A stretch of 64,000 nucleotides of DNA, taken from the NCBI GenBank assembly GCA_964603155.1, contig CAZRTZ010000005.1, forward strand, positions 12,596-76,595, in the 5' to 3' direction. The stretch's first letter is position 1, and every line of letters starts with the position of its first letter. Under the pieces are notes generated by a model. It was not told where the DNA came from. It searched no databases and saw only the letters and a program-made list of their open reading frames with translations. This DNA comes from VAUL01 sp964603155 (GTDB lineage Bacteria > Desulfobacterota > Desulfuromonadia > Desulfuromonadales > BM103). The position numbers and the translations under genes were made by a program. Shown here piece after piece: positions 24,010 through 34,706 of this stretch.

Positions 24010-24118
24010 CGCTGCTCCCGGAAAGACGAAGAGTGCAACTCTCGGGTCGAGCTGCACTCCTCAATGCGGCGGATGATGATCGCGTGATAACTCTGTCGCA
24101 CGTGGTGTCCCGGCAAGG

Positions 24119-24194
24119 TGGTGGGCCCACCAGGGATCGAACCTGGGACCTACCGGTTATGAGCCGGCGGCTCTGCCAGCTGAGCTATGGGCCC
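24119..24194 (-). tRNA. tRNA-Met (anticodon CAT), elongator type
   Basis: This 76-base gene on the minus strand has an encoded CCA end. The seven-base acceptor stem begins GGGCCC, the anticodon loop is CTCATAA, and the T arm is GGTTCGATCC. The first pair is G-C and there is no GGG/CCC anticodon stem, so it is not the initiator. A CAT tRNA could also be Ile2 modified by TilS; overall similarity suggests Met, but identity elements were not tested. Confidence 0.9.
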
Positions 24195-24214
24195 GAAACA
24201 AGTTGAAAAAACAG

Positions 24215-24242
24215 TTTATGCCCGCGGAAATCGGGCTGTCAA
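24215..24242 (-). promoter_or_regulatory. Promoter of tRNA-Met
   Basis: On the minus strand, TTGACA (24237-24242) and CATAAA (24215-24220) are separated by 16 bases. The start near 24208 leaves a short 5' leader before the tRNA. Confidence 0.55.
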
Positions 24243-24252
24243 ACGAAATTCT

Positions 24253-24335
24253 GGTGCGAGGGACAAGGTTCGTGGTGCGGGGCACAAATCCACCGCCCTG
24301 CTTTTCCCCGCGCCCCGCGCCCTGAACCTCGTACC
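24253..24335. repeat. Long imperfect inverted repeat between rpoD and tRNA-Met
   Basis: The left part GGTGCGAGGGACAAGGTTCG and the right part ending CCTGAACCTCGTACC are imperfect complements with additional GC-rich CCCCGCGC units. The element ends two bases before the rpoD stop codon and may act as the rpoD terminator. Confidence 0.5.
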
Positions 24336-24336
24336 A

Positions 24337-26088
<1,752 letters not shown>

Positions 26089-26169
26089 GCGTCAATCCCC
26101 AGAAAAACCCGGCTGTGCCGAGAGAGCTGTCCCTGAAAACTATTCATTATAATGATAAGGAGAGATAAC

Positions 26170-27945
26170 TCAAAGGTTTTTTTTGACATCGACCAGTTCC
26201 CGGGCATGCCGGGCCAGCGCTGCCGTGTCGCCGCTCCGTTCCGCCTCGTCGATCAGTCGCTGCAACTCCACCAGGCGCCGGCGTTGGGATCCGGCGGCTA
26301 CGGCGCGACGGCAGTCGGCAAAAATCCGTTCGGGATCGGCTGCCCAGTGGGTCTGGTCATCGGCGGCCATCAGCAGGCCGCTCAGCAAAGCCTGCGCCTC
26401 CCCGGGGGGGAGGCTGTCGAGAAGTTCTCCGGGCAACTGGCCATCGAGGGCGGGGAGGGCCAGCAGGTGGTTGGCGACTTCACGGTGGGTTTCCGTCGCG
26501 AACAGGCCGGCCGTCCCTTCCTGGCGCACTTTGCTGCGCAGCGGCTCGCTGACCAGCATCAGGCGCAGCAGATAGGTCTGGGTGCGCACCGCACCGTCCA
26601 GTTCCCCGCGCCGCGGTTCGATGCCGGCCACCGCGGATGGGCGTCGGGGTGGGGGGGCGGCCTGTCCCTTGCCGGCCAGCAGCTGCTTGTCGAGCCCGGT
26701 CCGGGCGGCCAGTTGCTGGAGGGAGAGGTCCCGCTCCAGTTCACTGGGGAGGCGGCGAATTCTGGCCAGCACTTCTTCGGCGGCCCGGGCCCGGCCGGCA
26801 ATGCTGTCGCCATGCAGCTGCAACTGCTCCTCGATGAACAGGTCGAGAATCGGGCGGGCTGCGGCCAGGCGCATTTGGAAGGCCTCGGGCCCCTGTCCGG
26901 CCAGAAACGAGTCGGGATCCTCCCCGGCCGCCAGGCTGACCGCCTTGATTTCGAAGCCCTCCGGGATCAGCGCGTCCATGGCACGGAACGTCGCCTGCCG
27001 TCCGGCCTTGTCGGCATCGAAGACCAACAACACCTGTTCGGCATAGCGTTTGAGCAGGCGGGCGTGGTCGCCGGTCAGTGCCGTGCCGCAGGCAGCCACG
27101 GCATGCTGGATCCCGGCCCGGTGCAAGGCCAACAGGTCGAAGTAACCTTCGACCACCAGAACCGTGCGGGTCTGACGGATGGCATCGCGTCCCTGGTAAA
27201 GGCCGTAGAGGGTGCGCCCTTTGTGGTACACCGGCGATTCCGGCGAGTTCAGGTACTTGGGGAGGCCGTCGTCGAGGACCCGGCCGCCGAAGGCGACCAC
27301 CTTCCCCTCGGCATCGAAAATCGGGAAGAGCAGACGGTTGTGGAACAGGTCGCGATCCCCGCGGCCGGTGTTCCCCTCGCGGACCAGTCCGGCGGCACGC
27401 AGCTCGTCCCGGCTGAAACCCTGTGCCGTCAGGTGACCGGTCAGCGCCTCCCATTGCTCCGGGGCGAAGCCAAGCCGGAAACTGCGGACAATTTCGGCCT
27501 CGAAGCCGCGCTGGCGCAGGTAGCGGCGGCCGGGGGCGCCGGCGCTGTCCTCGAGCAGCAACCGATGATAAAAGGCACAGGCCGCCTCGTTGATGCGCAG
27601 CAACTTCTCGCGCTGGTCGCGGCGCTGGCGGTCGGCGGGGGTCACCGGTGTCTCCTCGACGGTGATGCCGACCCGTTCGCCGAGGCGCTTCACCGCCTCG
27701 GGAAAGCTCAGCCCTTCCATGCGCATGACGAAGGAGAAGACGTTGCCGCCGACCCCGCAGCCGAAACAGTGGAAGATCTGGCGCGGCGCGTTGACGTTGA
27801 AAGAAGGGGATTTCTCCTGGTGGAAGGGGCAGAGCCCCTGGTAGTTGGCGCCGGAGCGTTTGAGCGGCAGATAGCTGGAGATCACCTCGACGATGTCACA
27901 GCGTTCGCGGATCTCGCGGACCGTTTCTTCGTTGATGCGGCTCAT
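26170..27945 (-). CDS. dnaG: DNA primase DnaG
   Basis: The primase synthesises RNA primers at the replication fork. The 591-residue product has the N-terminal CHC2 zinc finger (CPFHQEKSPSF...FHCFGCG, about 39-65) and the DnaG catalytic core with the TOPRIM domain (VVEGYFDLL, about 262; VFDADKAG, about 300). A C-terminal helicase-interaction region follows. It begins three bases after the mutS2 stop, so the two are translationally coupled. rpoD follows 81 bases later. Confidence 0.96.
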   Translation of the reverse strand: MSRINEETVREIRERCDIVEVISSYLPLKRSGANYQGLCPFHQEKSPSFNVNAPRQIFHCFGCGVGGNVFSFVMRMEGLSFPEAVKRLGERVGITVEETPVTPADRQRRDQREKLLRINEAACAFYHRLLLEDSAGAPGRRYLRQRGFEAEIVRSFRLGFAPEQWEALTGHLTAQGFSRDELRAAGLVREGNTGRGDRDLFHNRLLFPIFDAEGKVVAFGGRVLDDGLPKYLNSPESPVYHKGRTLYGLYQGRDAIRQTRTVLVVEGYFDLLALHRAGIQHAVAACGTALTGDHARLLKRYAEQVLLVFDADKAGRQATFRAMDALIPEGFEIKAVSLAAGEDPDSFLAGQGPEAFQMRLAAARPILDLFIEEQLQLHGDSIAGRARAAEEVLARIRRLPSELERDLSLQQLAARTGLDKQLLAGKGQAAPPPRRPSAVAGIEPRRGELDGAVRTQTYLLRLMLVSEPLRSKVRQEGTAGLFATETHREVANHLLALPALDGQLPGELLDSLPPGEAQALLSGLLMAADDQTHWAADPERIFADCRRAVAAGSQRRRLVELQRLIDEAERSGDTAALARHARELVDVKKNL

Positions 27946-27948
27946 GGT

Positions 27949-30330
27949 TTACCCCAACTCCACCACGGTGACATTCTCACCCCCATCGTTGACCTCCGCG
28001 GCACCGAAACGGGCGATATCACGCCGCCCGCTGAGAAACTCGCGGATCGCCCGCCGGAGGATCCCCTCGCCGGACCCGTGAACGATTTCCAGACGATTCT
28101 CGCCGTGAAGCAGCGCGTCGTCAAGAAACGCCGCGGTCAATTCCAGGGCTTCATCGACCCGCTTGCCGACCAGCAGCAGCCGTGGGCGGAAGGCTTTGCG
28201 CGTCACCCGGTCGCGGATTTTCGCTCCCGCGGGAGGGGGTGCAGCCAGGCGTGGCGGCTGGTATTGACGCAAGGCGCTGAGCGGCTGGCGCAGGCGTTTG
28301 CCGCCGAATTCGAGCTCCACCTGGCCGGAGCTGATGGCGACCACCCGGGCATCGGCCCCCAGGGCCGTGACGTAGAGCAGCTCGTTGACCGTCACCGCCT
28401 GCGGCTCGACCCCCGGTGGAGGCGGCTGCGGTTTCGGCAGCTTGCGCCGCAGTCCGCGCACCTCGCCGGTCAGGCGGGCCCGTTCGCGCGCCGGCAGACG
28501 TCCGCTCGTCTCCCCGGCTTCGCGAAAGAGCGCCTTGAGCTGATCCTCGGCCTCGCTGAGCAGGCGGCTGCCGCGCTGACGGACCTCTTCGAGAATCACC
28601 CGCTGGCGATGTTCCAATTCCTCCCGCAACTGGCGCTGGCGGGCCTGTTCATGCTCGGCCTGGCGGCGCAGGGTTCCGGCGGCCTGCAACTCCTCGTCGA
28701 GAGCGGCCCGCAGAGCCTGCAGGCGCTCGAGGACAGCCAGACCGCTGCGTTCGCCGTGGCCAAGGTAGCTTTCCGCCTGCATCAGCAGCGCCTCGGGGAG
28801 GCCGAGCCGGCGGGCGATGGTGAAGGCATGGCTCGCCCCGGGGATGCCGTAGTGCAGGCGGTAGCTCGGCTGCAGGGTGGCGGCGTCGAATTCCACGGCC
28901 GCGTTTTCGACGCCGTCCTCAAGATGAGCATACCCCTTGATCAGATGCAGATGCGTCGTGGCGATCACCCGCGCTTCGGTCTGGTGCAGGTGGTCGAGCA
29001 CGGCCAGCGCCAGCGCGCCCCCCTCGCCGGGGTCGGTTCCGGTCCCGAGTTCGTCGAGCAGGACCAGGGCCCGGGGTCCGGCGCCGGCCAGAATATCGCG
29101 CACTCTGGCCAGATGCCCGGAAAAGGTCGACAGGCTCTGTTCGAGGCTCTGCTCGTCGCCGATGTCGGCCATCACCGGGGCGAAGGGGTAGAGGCGACTT
29201 CCCGACGCGCACGGCACCGGCAGTCCGGCGCGTGCCATCAGCACCAGCAGGCCGGCGGTTTTCAGCGCCACGGTCTTGCCGCCGGTGTTGGGGCCGCTGA
29301 TGATCAGGGCCCGGTCCGCTGCGCGCAGGCGCAAGTCGATCGGTATCACCGCGGCGCCGTGTTGCAGGACCAGCAAGGGGTGCCGGGCCGCGGCAAGCTC
29401 CAGCCCCGGGGCTTCGGCCAGTTGCGGGATGAACGCGTCGATCTCGCCGGCGAAGCGGGCCACGGCCTGACGCAGATCGAGATGGGCCAGGATGGCCTGG
29501 TTGCTCAGCAGTTCCGAGCGGGTGCCGCGGACCAGGGTGGTCAGCTCCTGCAGGATCCGCTCTTCCTCGCGCTGCGCCTCGCGCAGCAGGGTCTGCAGGC
29601 GGTTGTTGTTGTCCAGCGTCACCGCCGGTTCGACGTAAAGGGTTTGTCCGCTGGCGGAAACGTCGTGGACGAAGCCGCGCAAGCGCCCGGAGCAGTCGGT
29701 GCGCACCGGCAGGACATAGCGGCCATTGCGGTCGGTGATCAGCGCTTCCTGAAAAACGCCAGCATAGCGCTCATCCAGCAGCAGCCCCTCCAGTTGGCGC
29801 TTGAGCCGGGTCCGGAGCGTTTGGGCTTCGCGCCTCAGGCTCGCCAGTTCGGTCGAGGCGCCGTCGAGAATCTCGCCGCGCGAGCCGATGGCCCGGCGGA
29901 TCGCCGCCACCAGCTGAGGCAGCGGCACCAGCCCGGCGGCATGGGCTGCGAGCAGCGGCCAGCGCGCGTTGCCGGCCAAGGCCGATCGGCAGGCCCCAGC
30001 GGCCTCCAGCGCCGCTCTCACGACGGGGAACACATCGATCGACAGCCGGCTCCCCTCGATGCGTAACGGCTCGAGGAGCGGGAGCAGGTCTTCTCCGCTT
30101 CCGACCGGCAACAGGCCCTGCTCTTCCAGCAGCCGCTGCGCTTCCGCCGCTTCGGCCAGGGCGCGTTCGGTCTCTGCCCGATCCGAAAGCGGCTGCAACG
30201 CCAGGGCCAGGTTGTGCCCGGGTGCCGTACGGGTCAGCCCTGCCAGATGGCCGACGATTTTTGGAAATTCCAACAGTCTCAGGCTGTCTGGACAGGAGGG
30301 ACCGGGCGTTGCCGGAGCGGCTCGGCTCAT
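27949..30330 (-). CDS. mutS2: Endonuclease MutS2 (with Smr domain)
   Basis: The 793 residues show MutS-type core and lever regions, the ATPase with Walker A GPNTGGKTVALKT (about 337) and the DELGTGTDP Walker B segment (about 412). A coiled-coil clamp follows, then a C-terminal Smr nuclease domain ending in HGSGEGILRRAIREFL. There is no N-terminal mismatch-recognition domain, separating it from MutS1. Members suppress homologous recombination or rescue collided ribosomes. It sits between cvpA and dnaG in a compact minus-strand operon, with 10 bases separating it from cvpA. Confidence 0.95.
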   Translation of the reverse strand: MSRAAPATPGPSCPDSLRLLEFPKIVGHLAGLTRTAPGHNLALALQPLSDRAETERALAEAAEAQRLLEEQGLLPVGSGEDLLPLLEPLRIEGSRLSIDVFPVVRAALEAAGACRSALAGNARWPLLAAHAAGLVPLPQLVAAIRRAIGSRGEILDGASTELASLRREAQTLRTRLKRQLEGLLLDERYAGVFQEALITDRNGRYVLPVRTDCSGRLRGFVHDVSASGQTLYVEPAVTLDNNNRLQTLLREAQREEERILQELTTLVRGTRSELLSNQAILAHLDLRQAVARFAGEIDAFIPQLAEAPGLELAAARHPLLVLQHGAAVIPIDLRLRAADRALIISGPNTGGKTVALKTAGLLVLMARAGLPVPCASGSRLYPFAPVMADIGDEQSLEQSLSTFSGHLARVRDILAGAGPRALVLLDELGTGTDPGEGGALALAVLDHLHQTEARVIATTHLHLIKGYAHLEDGVENAAVEFDAATLQPSYRLHYGIPGASHAFTIARRLGLPEALLMQAESYLGHGERSGLAVLERLQALRAALDEELQAAGTLRRQAEHEQARQRQLREELEHRQRVILEEVRQRGSRLLSEAEDQLKALFREAGETSGRLPARERARLTGEVRGLRRKLPKPQPPPPGVEPQAVTVNELLYVTALGADARVVAISSGQVELEFGGKRLRQPLSALRQYQPPRLAAPPPAGAKIRDRVTRKAFRPRLLLVGKRVDEALELTAAFLDDALLHGENRLEIVHGSGEGILRRAIREFLSGRRDIARFGAAEVNDGGENVTVVELG

Positions 30331-30340
30331 GGGGTTGTGA

Positions 30341-30799
30341 TCAACCTTTGCCGATGAGTTGTTCGCCGAGGGTAATGAACGGCGGTGCCAGCCGGGAACC
30401 CTGCAGCGACTCGCGCAGCCAGTTGGTTCGGCTCGTTCCGTAGAGGATGAAGGTTAACAGCAGCACCCCTTGAATCAGACCGAACAGCCCGCCCAGAACG
30501 CGGTTGAAACCGCCAAGGAAGAGCAGTTTGACGCAGCGGGAGAGAACCAGGCCGAGGAGCACGCAGGTGACCAGGGTGGCGAGAAACAGCAGGGCGGCAG
30601 CAAGCTTGTTGAGCAATTCCGGGGAAAGTTTGAGCCATTCCGCGAAGATCTGACCCAGCGGCGCGCGGTAGTGCATGGCCAGGTAGGCGCCCCCGGCCAG
30701 CCCGGTCAGAGTGCACACCTCATGGATCAGCCCCAGCCACAGCCCCTTGGCCAGAAGCACGGCGAGCACGAGCAGAATGACAATGTCGATCCAGTTCAT
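30341..30799 (-). CDS. cvpA: CvpA family membrane protein
   Basis: The 152-residue protein has four predicted membrane helices (about 4-20, 27-45, 63-88, 103-122), as in CvpA/colicin V production proteins, which are linked to envelope homeostasis. The family-like start MNWIDIVILLVLA is present. It lies between yqeY (17-base gap) and mutS2 (10-base gap). The cvpA-mutS2 pairing is common in other phyla as well. Confidence 0.88.
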   Translation of the reverse strand: MNWIDIVILLVLAVLLAKGLWLGLIHEVCTLTGLAGGAYLAMHYRAPLGQIFAEWLKLSPELLNKLAAALLFLATLVTCVLLGLVLSRCVKLLFLGGFNRVLGGLFGLIQGVLLLTFILYGTSRTNWLRESLQGSRLAPPFITLGEQLIGKG

Positions 30800-30816
30800 G
30801 TCGGCCTGGCGGTGGC

Positions 30817-31260
30817 TTACCCGGCCAGGCGGGCCTTGACCAGGTCGCTGACCAGTCGGCCGTCGGCGCGGCCGGTGGTCTTCGGGGTGACCAGCTTCAT
30901 CACTGCGCCCATGTCACGCGGTCCGCTGGCTCCGGTTTCGGCAACGGCGGCCTCGATCACGGCCTGGATTTCCGCCTCACTCATTTGGCTGGGGAGGAAC
31001 TCCTGGAGGATGGCCAGTTCCTGCTCCTCCTTGACCGCCAGTTCCGGGCGGGCGTCGCGGTAGGCGTCGGCCGCCTCCCGGCGCTGCTTGACCAGGGTGG
31101 AGAGGACCTTGATCACGCCGGCATCGTCCAGCGGGCCGCGCGCTTCGATCTCGGCGTTCTTGATGGCGGTGCGGGCCATGCGGATGGCATTCAGGCGCAG
31201 GCTGTCCTGGGCCTTCATGGCGGCCTTCATGGCATCGGTGAGGCGTTCCTGGATGGTCAT
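30817..31260 (-). CDS. yqeY: GatB/YqeY domain protein
   Basis: The 147-residue YqeY-type protein resembles the tRNA-binding tail of GatB. Recognisable are the N-terminal helices (ERLTDAMKAAMKAQDSLRLNAIRM) and the C-terminal DMGAVMKLV...GRADGRLVSDLVK motif. An AAGGAG site precedes ATG 31260. In many genomes rpsU stands before it; here the gene is preceded directly by a palindromic element and hisE, and rpsU is absent. Confidence 0.92.
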   Translation of the reverse strand: MTIQERLTDAMKAAMKAQDSLRLNAIRMARTAIKNAEIEARGPLDDAGVIKVLSTLVKQRREAADAYRDARPELAVKEEQELAILQEFLPSQMSEAEIQAVIEAAVAETGASGPRDMGAVMKLVTPKTTGRADGRLVSDLVKARLAG

Positions 31261-31276
31261 GGACTGCTCCTTTTAT

Positions 31277-31354
31277 CGTGAGGAGTAAGGAGCGAGGGGT
31301 GAGGAGCCAAGGCTTTCGGTTTCACGCCTCACTCCCAACCCTTCACCCCTTACG
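31277..31354. repeat. Palindromic element, CGTGAGGRGYGAGG family (copy 2)
   Basis: The left end CGTGAGGAGTAAGG and right end CACCCCTTACG are inverted, with internal GAGGGGTGAGG / CCTCACTCCC matches. The last three codons and stop of hisE (31343-31354) are inside the right arm. Confidence 0.65.
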
Positions 31355-31669
31355 ATGGGCCTTTTCCGCCAGCCCCGAGGTGCCGAAGCGGCGGCGCAAT
31401 TCGGCATAGACCCGCTCCGGCGGGATTTCGTAATGGCCGAGCAGGACCAGCAGGTGGAAGAGCAGATCGGCAGTCTCATAGACCACCTGCTCCGGGTCGC
31501 CCCCCTTGCCGGCGACGGCCACTTCGGTGGCCTCCTCGCCGATCTTGCCGAGGATCTTGTCGAGCCCCTTGGCATAGAGCGAGGCGACGTAGGACTCCCC
31601 GGTCGGGTTGTGCTTGCGGTCAAGGATGATCTGGTAAACGGCTTCGAGAATGTCATCATTGGTGTGCAT
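31343..31669 (-). CDS. hisE: Phosphoribosyl-ATP pyrophosphatase HisE
   Basis: HisE removes pyrophosphate from phosphoribosyl-ATP, step two of histidine synthesis. The 108-residue MazG-like all-helical protein has the E-E-x-x-E metal motif visible in KIGEEATEVAVA (about 41-52) and the later YETADLLFH (about 64-72). ATG 31669 was chosen over ATG 31675 because GGGAGG lies 8 bases before it. The partner HisI (step three) is not fused and not nearby. It is the last gene of the his run; its final residues and stop lie in a dispersed palindrome. Confidence 0.93.
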   Translation of the reverse strand: MHTNDDILEAVYQIILDRKHNPTGESYVASLYAKGLDKILGKIGEEATEVAVAGKGGDPEQVVYETADLLFHLLVLLGHYEIPPERVYAELRRRFGTSGLAEKAHRKG

Positions 31670-31688
31670 AACCATTTCCTCCCAGACC

Positions 31689-32456
31689 TCACAACCGCAC
31701 TGGCACACCGTGCGCGTGCAGATATTCCTTGCACTCCCGGATCGTATACTCCCGGAAATGAAAAATGCTCGCCGCCAGGGCCGCGCTGGCACCGCCCCCG
31801 ACCAGCCCCTCGCGGATATGCTCGAGGTTGCCGACGCCGCCGGAGGCGATCACCGGGATGCCGACCCGGTCGCTGATCGCCCGGGTCAGCGGGATGTCGT
31901 AGCCGTCCTTGGTGCCGTCCTGGTCCATGGAGGTCAGCAGAATCTCGCCGGCGCCGTAGCCTTCCATGCGCGCCGCCCACTCGACCGCATCGATGCCGGT
32001 ACCGTTGCGCCCGCCGTGGGTGTAGACCTCCCACCTGAGCGGGTCGCTCCCCGGCACCCGGCGGGCGTCGATGGCCACCACGATGCACTGCGAGCCGAAG
32101 CGTTCGGCGGCCTCGCGCACGAATTCGGGGCGATGCACGGCGGCAGTGTTGATCGAGACCTTGTCGGCGCCGGCGTTGAGCATGCGGCGGATGTCGTCGC
32201 AGGTGCGGATGCCGCCGCCGACGGTCAGCGGCATGAAGACCCGTTCGGCGGTGCGGCGCACCACGTCGACGATGGTGTCGCGGTTCTCGTGGCTGGCGGT
32301 GATGTCGAGGAAGGTCAGCTCGTCGGCGCCCTGCCGGTCGTAAGCCTCGGCCGCCTCCACCGGATCGCCGGCGTCGCGCAGCTCCAGGAACTGCACCCCC
32401 TTGACCACCCGGCCGTCCTTGACGTCGAGGCAGGGGATGATGCGCCGGGTCAGCAC
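31689..32456 (-). CDS. hisF: Imidazole glycerol phosphate synthase cyclase subunit HisF
   Basis: TIM-barrel subunit that cyclises PRFAR with ammonia delivered by HisH. The 255 residues have the two catalytic Asp in IIPCLDVKDGRVVKG (Asp about 11) and LLTSMDQDGTKDG (Asp about 132), plus the phosphate loops GGGIRT and ASGGVG. GTG 32456 overlaps the end of hisA by seven bases (GTGCTGA), indicating translational coupling. hisE follows 19 bases later. Confidence 0.96.
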   Translation of the reverse strand: MLTRRIIPCLDVKDGRVVKGVQFLELRDAGDPVEAAEAYDRQGADELTFLDITASHENRDTIVDVVRRTAERVFMPLTVGGGIRTCDDIRRMLNAGADKVSINTAAVHRPEFVREAAERFGSQCIVVAIDARRVPGSDPLRWEVYTHGGRNGTGIDAVEWAARMEGYGAGEILLTSMDQDGTKDGYDIPLTRAISDRVGIPVIASGGVGNLEHIREGLVGGGASAALAASIFHFREYTIRECKEYLHAHGVPVRL

Positions 32457-33184
32457 CTTGCCCCCTTCGCCACCCGCACCGCTTCGTGCAAATTCAGAGC
32501 CCCCGAGTAGATCGCCTTGCCGGTGATCACCCCGGTGACGCCGTACGCTTCGATGGCCAGCAGGTTCTCGATGTCTTTCAGGCTGGAAACGCCGCCCGAG
32601 GCGATGACCGGAATGCCCGCCGCTTCGGCCAGGGCACGGGTGGCTTCGAGGTTCGGCCCCTGCAGCATGCCGTCGCGGGCGATGTCGGTGTAGATGATGG
32701 CGGCCACGCCGTCGCCGGCAAAGCGCTTCGCCAGTTCCACGGCGGTGACACCGGTGACCTCGGCCCACCCCTGTACCGCGACCATGCCGTTCTTGGCGTC
32801 GATGCCGACCACGATCCGCCCCGGGAAGCGCCGGCAGGCTTCGGTGACCAACTGCGGGTTGCGTTGGGCGGCGGTGCCGATGATGACCCGCGACAGGCCC
32901 AGGGCCAGGTAGGCTTCGATCGTCTCCAGGTCGCGGATGCCCCCGCCAAGCTGGGCGGGGATGTCGATCGCCTTGATGATGGCTTCGATGGCGGCACGGT
33001 TTTTCGGTACGCCGGCAAAGGCGCCGTCGAGATCGACGATGTGCAGCAGTTCGCCCCCCTCCTCCTGCCAGCGGCGGGCGGTGGCGGCGGGGTCGTCGGA
33101 ATAGACGGTGTCGCGCTCCATCAGCCCCTGTTCGAGGCGCACGCACTTGCCGTCTTTCAAGTCTATGGCAGGAATAACGATCAT
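32450..33184 (-). CDS. hisA: ProFAR isomerase HisA
   Basis: This 244-residue TIM barrel performs the Amadori rearrangement of ProFAR to PRFAR. The catalytic Asp pair is seen in IPAIDLKDGKCVRL (Asp about 8) and TDIARDGML (about 129), with the phosphate-binding GGGIR and ASGGVSS loops. It is preceded by a palindromic element (33205-33293) that separates it from hisH and is coupled to hisF downstream. Confidence 0.96.
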   Translation of the reverse strand: MIVIPAIDLKDGKCVRLEQGLMERDTVYSDDPAATARRWQEEGGELLHIVDLDGAFAGVPKNRAAIEAIIKAIDIPAQLGGGIRDLETIEAYLALGLSRVIIGTAAQRNPQLVTEACRRFPGRIVVGIDAKNGMVAVQGWAEVTGVTAVELAKRFAGDGVAAIIYTDIARDGMLQGPNLEATRALAEAAGIPVIASGGVSSLKDIENLLAIEAYGVTGVITGKAIYSGALNLHEAVRVAKGARC

Positions 33185-33204
33185 TTAAAAACCTCTTTAA
33201 CTGC

Positions 33205-33293
33205 GAATTCAGAATTCAGGAGTCAGAATTCAGAATGAAACCAAGCAAGCTCACCCGAAGGCTTCGGACTTCTGTATACGGACTTCTGTATTC
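33205..33293. repeat. GAATTCAG-type palindromic repeat (copy 1), between hisH and hisA
   Basis: Tandem GAATTCAGAATTCAGGAGTC units on the left face GGACTTCTGTATACGGACTTCTGTATTC on the right, making a long imperfect foldback of lower GC than its surroundings. A second copy is at 33939-34030. Confidence 0.7.
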
Positions 33294-33297
33294 CCGA

Positions 33298-33924
33298 CTA
33301 CAACTCCCCAAAATTTCGCAGCATCCGCAAACCCACCGCCTGGCTCTTCTCGGGGTGGAACTGGGTGGCCATGACGTTGTCGCGCCAGACGGCGGCGCAG
33401 AACTCGATGCCGTAGTCGGAGGTGGCGGCGACGGCGGCCGGGTCGTCGGGTTGCTCATAGTAGGAGTGGACAAAGTAGACGTAGCTGCCGTCGTCGATCC
33501 CTTTGAAGAGCGGACAAGGGCGCCGGATATGCAGGCGGTTCCACCCCATGTGCGGCACCTTGAGGCGTTCGCCGGCCACTGTCATGTCGTCGGCGAAGCG
33601 CACGACATGGCCGGGGATGATGTCCAGCCCCCGGTAGAGACCGAACTCGACGCTATCGCTCATCAATAGCTGCATGCCGACGCAGATGCCGAGAAACGGC
33701 TTGCCGGCGTCGATATGCGCGCGGATCGGGTCGACGAAGCCGCCCTGCTCGAGATTGCGCATGCAGTCGCGGAAGGCACCGACACCGGGGAGGACCAGCT
33801 TTTCGGCTTTGGCGGCAAGCGCCGGGTCGGCGGTCACCAAAGCGTTGCAGCCGACCTGTTCGAAGGCCTTCTCTACGCTGCGCAGGTTGCCCATGCCGTA
33901 GTCGATGATGGTTATGGAAGTCAT
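33298..33924 (-). CDS. hisH: Imidazole glycerol phosphate synthase glutaminase subunit HisH
   Basis: The class I glutamine amidotransferase feeds ammonia to HisF. The 208 residues have the nucleophile Cys in FLGICVGMQLL (about 82), and the His-x-Glu of the triad in ATQFHPEKS (about 188-196). The start is clear (MTSITIIDYGMGN). Palindromic repeats lie immediately on both sides, an unusual separation from hisB and hisA. Confidence 0.96.
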   Translation of the reverse strand: MTSITIIDYGMGNLRSVEKAFEQVGCNALVTADPALAAKAEKLVLPGVGAFRDCMRNLEQGGFVDPIRAHIDAGKPFLGICVGMQLLMSDSVEFGLYRGLDIIPGHVVRFADDMTVAGERLKVPHMGWNRLHIRRPCPLFKGIDDGSYVYFVHSYYEQPDDPAAVAATSDYGIEFCAAVWRDNVMATQFHPEKSQAVGLRMLRNFGEL

Positions 33925-33938
33925 AGTTAAGCCTGTTG

Positions 33939-34030
33939 GAATTCAGGAGTCAGAATACAGAATTCAGAAGAAAGTGCTATTAACCCTTTACCCTAAGGCT
34001 CCTGAATTCTGACTTCTGTATTCTGTATTC
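33939..34030. repeat. GAATTCAG-type palindromic repeat (copy 2), between hisB and hisH
   Basis: GAATTCAGGAGTCAGAATAC on the left and CTCCTGAATTCTGACTTCTG on the right are inverted, with a central CCCTTTACCCT stretch. It shares its end units with the copy at 33205-33293. Confidence 0.7.
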
Positions 34031-34040
34031 GCCTTTGCCG

Positions 34041-34631
34041 TTACTCCAGCGCCCCCTTCGACGACAACACTCCCTGCACGCGCGGGTCGATCTGCGTGGC
34101 CTCGTCCAGGGCCCTGGCCAGGGCCTTGAAGATCGCCTCGACGATGTGGTGCAGATTGTCGCCGTAGGCCAGGTTGACGTGGAGGTTGGCGCCGGAGTGG
34201 TTGCAGAAGGCGGTGAAAAACTCCTGGACCAGTTCCAGGTCGAAGTTGCCGACCTGGGCCTTGGGGAGGTCGACGTGCCAGACCAGGAACGGCCGCCCGG
34301 AAAAATCGAGGACCACCGCGGCCAAAGCTTCGTGCATCGGCATGGTCCCCCGTCCGTAGCGACGGATGCCGGCTTTGTCGCCGAGCGCCTGTTTGAACGC
34401 CTCGCCCAGGCAGATGCCGACATCCTCCACGGTGTGGTGGGCATCGACGTCGAGATCACCTTGTGCCTGGATGGCCAGGTCGAAAAAGCCGTGGCGGGCG
34501 ATCTGGGTCAGCATGTGGTCGAAGAAGGCCACCCCGGTGGCGATCTCGTGCTGGCCGCTGCCATCCAGCGTCAGGCTGATTTGTATGGAGGTCTCTTTGG
34601 TGGTGCGATCGATCTGTGCGGTGCGGGGCAT
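34041..34631 (-). CDS. hisB: Imidazoleglycerol-phosphate dehydratase HisB
   Basis: This 196-residue single-function dehydratase lacks the HisN phosphatase domain of enterobacterial HisB. Manganese-binding His clusters appear as FFDHMLTQIARH (about 38-49), DAHHTVEDVGICLGEA (about 63-78) and the C-terminal HHIVEAIFKA. ATG 34631 has a GGGAGGG site; the earlier ATG 34649 does not. A palindrome separates it from hisD, where hisC would be expected in relatives. Confidence 0.95.
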   Translation of the reverse strand: MPRTAQIDRTTKETSIQISLTLDGSGQHEIATGVAFFDHMLTQIARHGFFDLAIQAQGDLDVDAHHTVEDVGICLGEAFKQALGDKAGIRRYGRGTMPMHEALAAVVLDFSGRPFLVWHVDLPKAQVGNFDLELVQEFFTAFCNHSGANLHVNLAYGDNLHHIVEAIFKALARALDEATQIDPRVQGVLSSKGALE

Positions 34632-34649
34632 AATCCCTCCCATGCGCAT

Positions 34650-34696
34650 GTAGGGGCGGGGTCTCCCCGCCCAGGGCGCGGCAAGCGCGCCCCTAC
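34650..34696. repeat. GTAGGGGCG-family element, between hisD and hisB
   Basis: The ends are GTAGGGGCG and CGCCCCTAC, with inner hairpins GGGGTCTCCCC and GCGCGGCAAGCGCGC. It belongs with 15191-15218, 36697-36723 and 40068-40115. Confidence 0.7.
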
Positions 34697-34706
34697 CAAG
34701 CCCGAT

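Noticed and set aside
26152..30066. Very long plus-strand ORF of 1304 codons
   Set aside because: It lies antisense to dnaG and mutS2, which have full motifs. Its composition (Gln/Gly/Ala/Arg-rich, no domain) is that of a high-GC shadow.
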